A stretch of DNA of 8,525 bases from JAUIAI01 sp049680625 (GTDB taxonomy: Bacteria > Pseudomonadota > Gammaproteobacteria > Burkholderiales > Burkholderiaceae_E): contig JBAUID010000075.1 in the NCBI GenBank assembly GCA_049680625.1, forward strand, positions 1 to 8,525. The letters are read 5' to 3'. The translations under genes and the position numbers were made by a program. Positions 6,850 through 8,525 of this stretch are shown here, piece after piece (the stretch's first letter is position 1; each line of letters begins with the position of its first letter). Below the pieces are notes generated by a model. The model was not told the DNA's origin and made no database searches. It saw only the letters and a program-made list of their open reading frames with translations.

Positions 6850-6967
6850 GCGTTTTTGGTTCACAGACGTTCTTTGGTGCAGACGTTCTTTAGTTCAAAC
6901 GTTTTTTAGTTCAGATACGTTTTTAGTTCACATACGTTTTTAGTTCACATACGTTTTTAGTTCACAG
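6850..6967 (-). repeat. Seven tandem 16-18 bp repeats in the lexA leader
   Basis: On the + strand the units start at 6850, 6867, 6883, 6899, 6917, 6934 and 6951, with lengths 17, 16, 16, 18, 17, 17 and 17; the consensus is ACGTTTTTAGTTCACAT. On the lexA sense strand this reads ATGTGAACTAAAAACGT. The two units at 6917 and 6934 are identical and the one at 6951 differs by one base; units nearer lexA are more diverged. The array lies wholly between the predicted transcription start (about 6989) and the lexA ribosome binding site (6836-6832), so it should be transcribed as untranslated leader. Unit lengths are mostly not multiples of three, which argues against coding. Confidence 0.93.
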
Positions 6968-6974
6968 CATGTGA

Positions 6975-7004
6975 TTCACACGATTTATACCTGTAATTTT
7001 ATAC
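6975..7004 (+). promoter_or_regulatory. Possible promoter for the small lipoprotein gene
   Basis: TTCACA (6975-6980) and TTATAC (6999-7004) are separated by 18 bp, a fair but not strong sigma-70 pair. They would start transcription near 7011, just before TAAGG (7011-7015) and the ATG at 7028. The putative -10 lies inside the LexA box, so LexA would block it. The assignment rests on weak matches. Confidence 0.4.
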
Positions 7005-7006
7005 AG
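6991..7006. promoter_or_regulatory. LexA box (SOS operator)
   Basis: CTGTAATTTTATACAG is a perfect CTGT-N8-ACAG operator with an AT-rich centre. It covers the -10 of the lexA promoter and lies 22 bp before the ATG of the divergent lipoprotein gene. It is the only good match I found in the window, so lexA autoregulation and SOS induction of imuA and imuB should all act through it. Confidence 0.93.
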
Positions 7007-7024
7007 TATCTAAGGTTTTGACAA
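6996..7024 (-). promoter_or_regulatory. lexA-imuA-imuB promoter
   Basis: On the - strand, -35 TTGTCA (7024-7019) and -10 TAAAAT (7001-6996) each match the sigma-70 consensus at five of six positions with the ideal 17-bp spacer. The predicted start is near 6989, about 165 nt ahead of the lexA ATG. The LexA box overlaps the -10. A promoter nearer lexA cannot be excluded. Confidence 0.8.
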
Positions 7025-7027
7025 GTT

Positions 7028-7249
7028 ATGGACAAAAATCTGGCGCAATTCCCCACCAAACAGGCCCGGTGTATCGCGGTCATTGTCCTGGCCCTTGGCA
7101 TATCGGGTTGCACGGTGATTACGGTTGCCGGCGCGGCGGTCGGTGTTGCTGCGACTGTTGCCGGAACAGCCGCGGATGTTGCCGTCGGCACTGTCAAAGT
7201 GGGCGCCAAGGTCGGCGCGAAAGCCGTCGATGTTGTGATCGGTGACTGA
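7028..7249 (+). CDS. Small Ala/Gly/Val-rich lipoprotein, possibly SOS-controlled
   Basis: A 73-residue protein with a basic start, a hydrophobic segment (about 16-26) and the lipobox ISGC with Cys28 as the lipid anchor. The mature part is only 45 residues, nearly all Val, Ala, Gly and Thr with a Gly-xxx-Gly/Ala rhythm (GAAVGVAATVAGTAADVAVG), followed by a Lys-containing tail KVGAKVGAKAVDVV. It resembles glycine-zipper-type small lipoproteins of Gammaproteobacteria whose role is unknown. TAAGG at 7011-7015 is the only candidate ribosome binding site, 12 bp from the ATG, which is long. It diverges from lexA across the shared LexA box. The frame-shifted ORFs on both strands of this repetitive sequence are shadows; the lipobox decides for this frame. 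Confidence 0.78.
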   Translation: MDKNLAQFPTKQARCIAVIVLALGISGCTVITVAGAAVGVAATVAGTAADVAVGTVKVGAKVGAKAVDVVIGD

Positions 7250-7308
7250 TCCAATAGGCATTATTTCGCCTGAAGCCCGTAGTTAATAATAATGAAAACA
7301 ACAATTTG

Positions 7309-7326
7309 CTAACCTAATCAGGTTAG
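7309..7326. promoter_or_regulatory. Perfect 7-bp inverted repeat between the lipoprotein and RRM genes
   Basis: CTAACCT-AATC-AGGTTAG forms a perfect dyad with a 4-base centre, 59 bp after the lipoprotein stop. No T-run follows on either strand, so it is a poor intrinsic terminator. It may be a protein-binding site upstream of the RRM gene, or a hairpin protecting the 3' end of the lipoprotein transcript. Confidence 0.45.
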
Positions 7327-7386
7327 GCATGACGGGATGTTTGTTACCTTTGTTGAAAGTGTGGCAAAGTATTAAATCTGCCTCGG

Positions 7387-7398
7387 GCCGCGCGCGGC
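7387..7398. repeat. GC-only palindrome in the putative RRM gene leader
   Basis: GCCGCGCGCGGC is a perfect 12-bp palindrome in a GC-rich stretch (about 7381-7440) directly upstream of the RRM gene. If transcribed it could fold, but with no loop bases the hairpin would be distorted. It stands out against the AT-richer sequence before it. Confidence 0.4.
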
Positions 7399-7443
7399 AG
7401 CGCCACTACGTATAGCCAGCCGGGCCTACGGTGGTGTTCTCAC

Positions 7444-7449
7444 AGGAGG
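7444..7449 (+). promoter_or_regulatory. Consensus ribosome binding site of the RRM gene
   Basis: AGGAGG fully matches the anti-Shine-Dalgarno sequence and lies 4 bp before the GTG at 7454. It decides the non-ATG start and suggests high translation. Confidence 0.85.
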
Positions 7450-7453
7450 CAGT

Positions 7454-7765
7454 GTGGCAACCAAGATTTATGTAGGAAACCTGCCCTGGCGCATTACCGA
7501 AGACCAGTTAGGCGAAATATTTGCAGAACACGGCGAAGTGACCGATACGAAAATTGTTTCCGATCGGGAGACAGGCCGCTCGCGGGGCTTTGGTTTTGTC
7601 ACCATGACCGACCAGGATCTGGCCCGCCAGGCAATCGAAGCCTTAAACGGTCACGTAATTGAAGGCCGCAACCTGGTGGTTAATGAAGCCCACGATCAGG
7701 GTGGCAAAGGGGCTACCGGCGGCGGTAATCGGGGTTTATTCGGACAGCGGCCGCGAAGCAGCTAA
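7454..7765 (+). CDS. RRM-domain RNA-binding protein
   Basis: A 103-residue single-RRM protein of the type common in cyanobacteria and Proteobacteria (glycine-rich RNA-binding proteins). RNP2 is IYVGNL (5-10) and RNP1 is RGFGFVTM (44-51), with the aromatic residues Tyr6, Phe46 and Phe48 that stack on RNA bases. The fold ends near 79 (NLVVNEA) and a short Gly/Arg tail follows (80-103). Such proteins bind single-stranded RNA and are often cold- or stress-induced; the target is unknown. The start is GTG, supported by AGGAGG just upstream and by the conserved MATKIYVGNL N-terminus. It stands alone, with about 200 bp of non-coding sequence before it and a convergent cytochrome gene after it. Confidence 0.95.
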   Translation: MATKIYVGNLPWRITEDQLGEIFAEHGEVTDTKIVSDRETGRSRGFGFVTMTDQDLARQAIEALNGHVIEGRNLVVNEAHDQGGKGATGGGNRGLFGQRPRSS

Positions 7766-7899
7766 CCCGTTCACACTTTCACAATACCCGAACCCCGCAC
7801 CTTTCAGCTGAGCATTGGTTGACACGGCGTTGCCCTGTCTGCCCGAATCAGCCGACCCAGACAAAAAACCGCTCCGTGTGGCTTGGTTCGATGATTAAG

Positions 7900-7916
7900 A
7901 GTCCGCCCTCCGGACT
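7900..7916. terminator. Hairpin between the convergent RRM and cytochrome genes
   Basis: AGTCCG-CCCTC-CGGACT is a perfect 6-bp stem with a 5-base loop. It touches the cytochrome stop codon at 7915-7917. No strong T-run follows on either strand, so it is at best a weak bidirectional terminator. A T6 run on the - strand (AAAAAA at 7863-7868 of the + strand) lies a little downstream and may contribute for the cytochrome transcript. Confidence 0.4.
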
Positions 7917-8355
7917 ACTTAGCGGGCTTGCGCAGGGTATCAATAAAGGCCATTACTTTCAGGATGTCATCCTGATCGATGCGATCGCCAAAAGCCTGCA
8001 TGGCACCCGCACCGCCGCCGTAAATCATTTCGAAGCGGCCAACCTCGGTATTTGTTCGCTTGCGGTTCCAGGTTTCATCGGTAAGGTTGGGGCCAATTCG
8101 ACCCGTACCATCCGGCAGGTGACAGGCCTGGCACAACTGGTTGTAGATCTTCTTGCCCTTGGCTATCACTGCCTCGTTACCCGAGTAGGGGTTTTTTCCG
8201 GTCTGGTGAAACGACTTAACCGCTTCAGTCAGTATCTGGTCTGTTCGGTGCTGGAATTTAAGCGGTTTGTCGGTTAGCGAGCTGAGAAAGTTAACCGGTT
8301 CGGTTGCTGATCCGGCCACGGCAACCGTGGCCATCAGACTGCCGGCACCAACCAA
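7915..8355 (-). CDS. Periplasmic class I cytochrome c, cytochrome cL (MxaG/XoxG)-like
   Basis: A 146-residue frame with one haem-binding motif CQACH (75-79) and a probable axial Met119 in GGGAGAMQAFG. The layout, with FHQTGKNPYSGNEA (49-62) before the haem motif, then GRIGPNLTDETW (85-96), RFEMIYGGG and DDILKVMAFIDTL near the end, resembles cytochrome cL, the electron acceptor of periplasmic PQQ methanol dehydrogenases. A role with another dehydrogenase is possible, since no dehydrogenase gene is in the window. The coordinates start at a TTG, but the true start is unclear. The frame stays open up to 8451 and encodes a signal-peptide n-region, FQRRLRARVTVLVGAG, running into LMATVAVAGSA, yet it contains no ATG or GTG. 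The ATG at 8420 is in another frame. Confidence 0.82.
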   Translation of the reverse strand: MVGAGSLMATVAVAGSATEPVNFLSSLTDKPLKFQHRTDQILTEAVKSFHQTGKNPYSGNEAVIAKGKKIYNQLCQACHLPDGTGRIGPNLTDETWNRKRTNTEVGRFEMIYGGGAGAMQAFGDRIDQDDILKVMAFIDTLRKPAK

Positions 8356-8440
8356 GACAGTGACCCGCGCACGAAGACGGCGCTGGAAGATCGAAGATAA
8401 AAAAGCTTCAGAAGAATCATGGCGTAAACACTTGGCAATA

Positions 8441-8491
8441 GTGGTTAGGGGCTAAACGTGGTTAGGGGCTAAACGTGGCTAGGCGCTAAAC
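8441..8491 (-). repeat. Three tandem 17-bp repeats upstream of the cytochrome gene
   Basis: GTGGTTAGGGGCTAAAC occurs twice exactly (8441-8457, 8458-8474), and a third copy (8475-8491) differs at two positions. On the cytochrome sense strand the array contains CTAACCACGT. This matches CTAAAAACGT of the lexA-leader repeats as CTAANNACGT, with the same 17-bp period. It lies between the cytochrome gene and a possible divergent gene start, so in the promoter or leader region. Confidence 0.93.
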
Positions 8492-8517
8492 GGAATTGAA
8501 AAAAAACAGAGGCAAAA

Positions 8518-8525
8518 ATGAATAA
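8518..8525 (+). CDS. Possible start of a divergent gene at the right edge (partial)
   Basis: ATG at 8518-8520 followed by AAT and AA, preceded by AGAGG (8508-8512) at a spacing of 5 bp and an A-rich stretch. This is a plausible gene start cut by the window edge, with only two codons visible. Confidence 0.35.

Noticed and set aside
6850..6967. CRISPR array
   Set aside because: Units are contiguous 16-18 bp repeats without spacers, and no cas genes are present.
6970..6980. TGTGA-T-TCACA palindrome resembling a CRP site
   Set aside because: CRP half-sites need a 6-bp spacer; here it is one base, so a CRP site is not supported.
6985..7254. - strand open frame opposite the small lipoprotein, with Thr/Ala/Pro repeats
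   Set aside because: The repetitive Val/Ala/Gly codons give open frames on both strands; only the + strand frame has a lipobox.
7819..8277. 152-residue + strand open frame opposite the cytochrome gene
   Set aside because: It is antisense to a well-supported haem protein and shows no family pattern or ribosome binding site.

Overview
The window reads as a gammaproteobacterial chromosome segment, moderately GC-rich by eye. The best taxonomic clues are a LexA with the Gamma/Betaproteobacterial DNA-binding block, a canonical CTGT-N8-ACAG SOS box and a lexA-imuA-imuB mutagenesis operon. A GH16 glucanase lipoprotein and a cytochrome c resembling the electron acceptors of methanol dehydrogenases suggest an aquatic, polysaccharide- or C1-using lifestyle, but the genus cannot be fixed from this sequence.

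Left block (1-2042, + strand): the last 13 codons of an unidentified gene, then three co-directional genes: a group II truncated haemoglobin, a UgpQ-type glycerophosphodiester phosphodiesterase and a SUKH/SMI1-KNR4-like protein with a basic tail. Spacings of 6, 40 and 49 bp suggest one operon. It runs tail-to-tail, with a 4-bp overlap, into a GH16 lipoprotein gene on the - strand (2039-3298). A 254-bp gene-free stretch (3299-3552) with two pairs of short direct repeats follows.

Central block (3553-7024, - strand): lexA, imuA and imuB read leftwards as an SOS mutagenesis operon. One good sigma-70 promoter (TTGTCA-17-TAAAAT) carries a perfect LexA box over its -10. The usual third member, imuC/dnaE2, is not next to imuB. 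The predicted lexA leader is about 165 nt and contains seven tandem repeats of about 17 bp. The same LexA box lies 22 bp upstream of a divergent small lipoprotein gene (7028-7249), which may therefore also be SOS-controlled.

Right block (7250-8525): a GTG-started RRM RNA-binding protein gene (+), and, convergent with it, a class I cytochrome c gene (-) resembling cytochrome cL (MxaG/XoxG). The cytochrome's start is unresolved; a one-base change in a T-run would restore an ATG-started signal peptide. Upstream of it are three 17-bp tandem repeats that share the core CTAANNACGT with the lexA-leader repeats, and a possible divergent gene begins at the right edge.

The most unusual feature is the recurrence of short tandem repeats of 15-18 bp before three - strand genes (lexA, imuA, cytochrome c), most strongly in the lexA leader. 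The second is the three-gene SOS operon without imuC, whose ImuA ends in a motif that looks like a beta-clamp-binding peptide.
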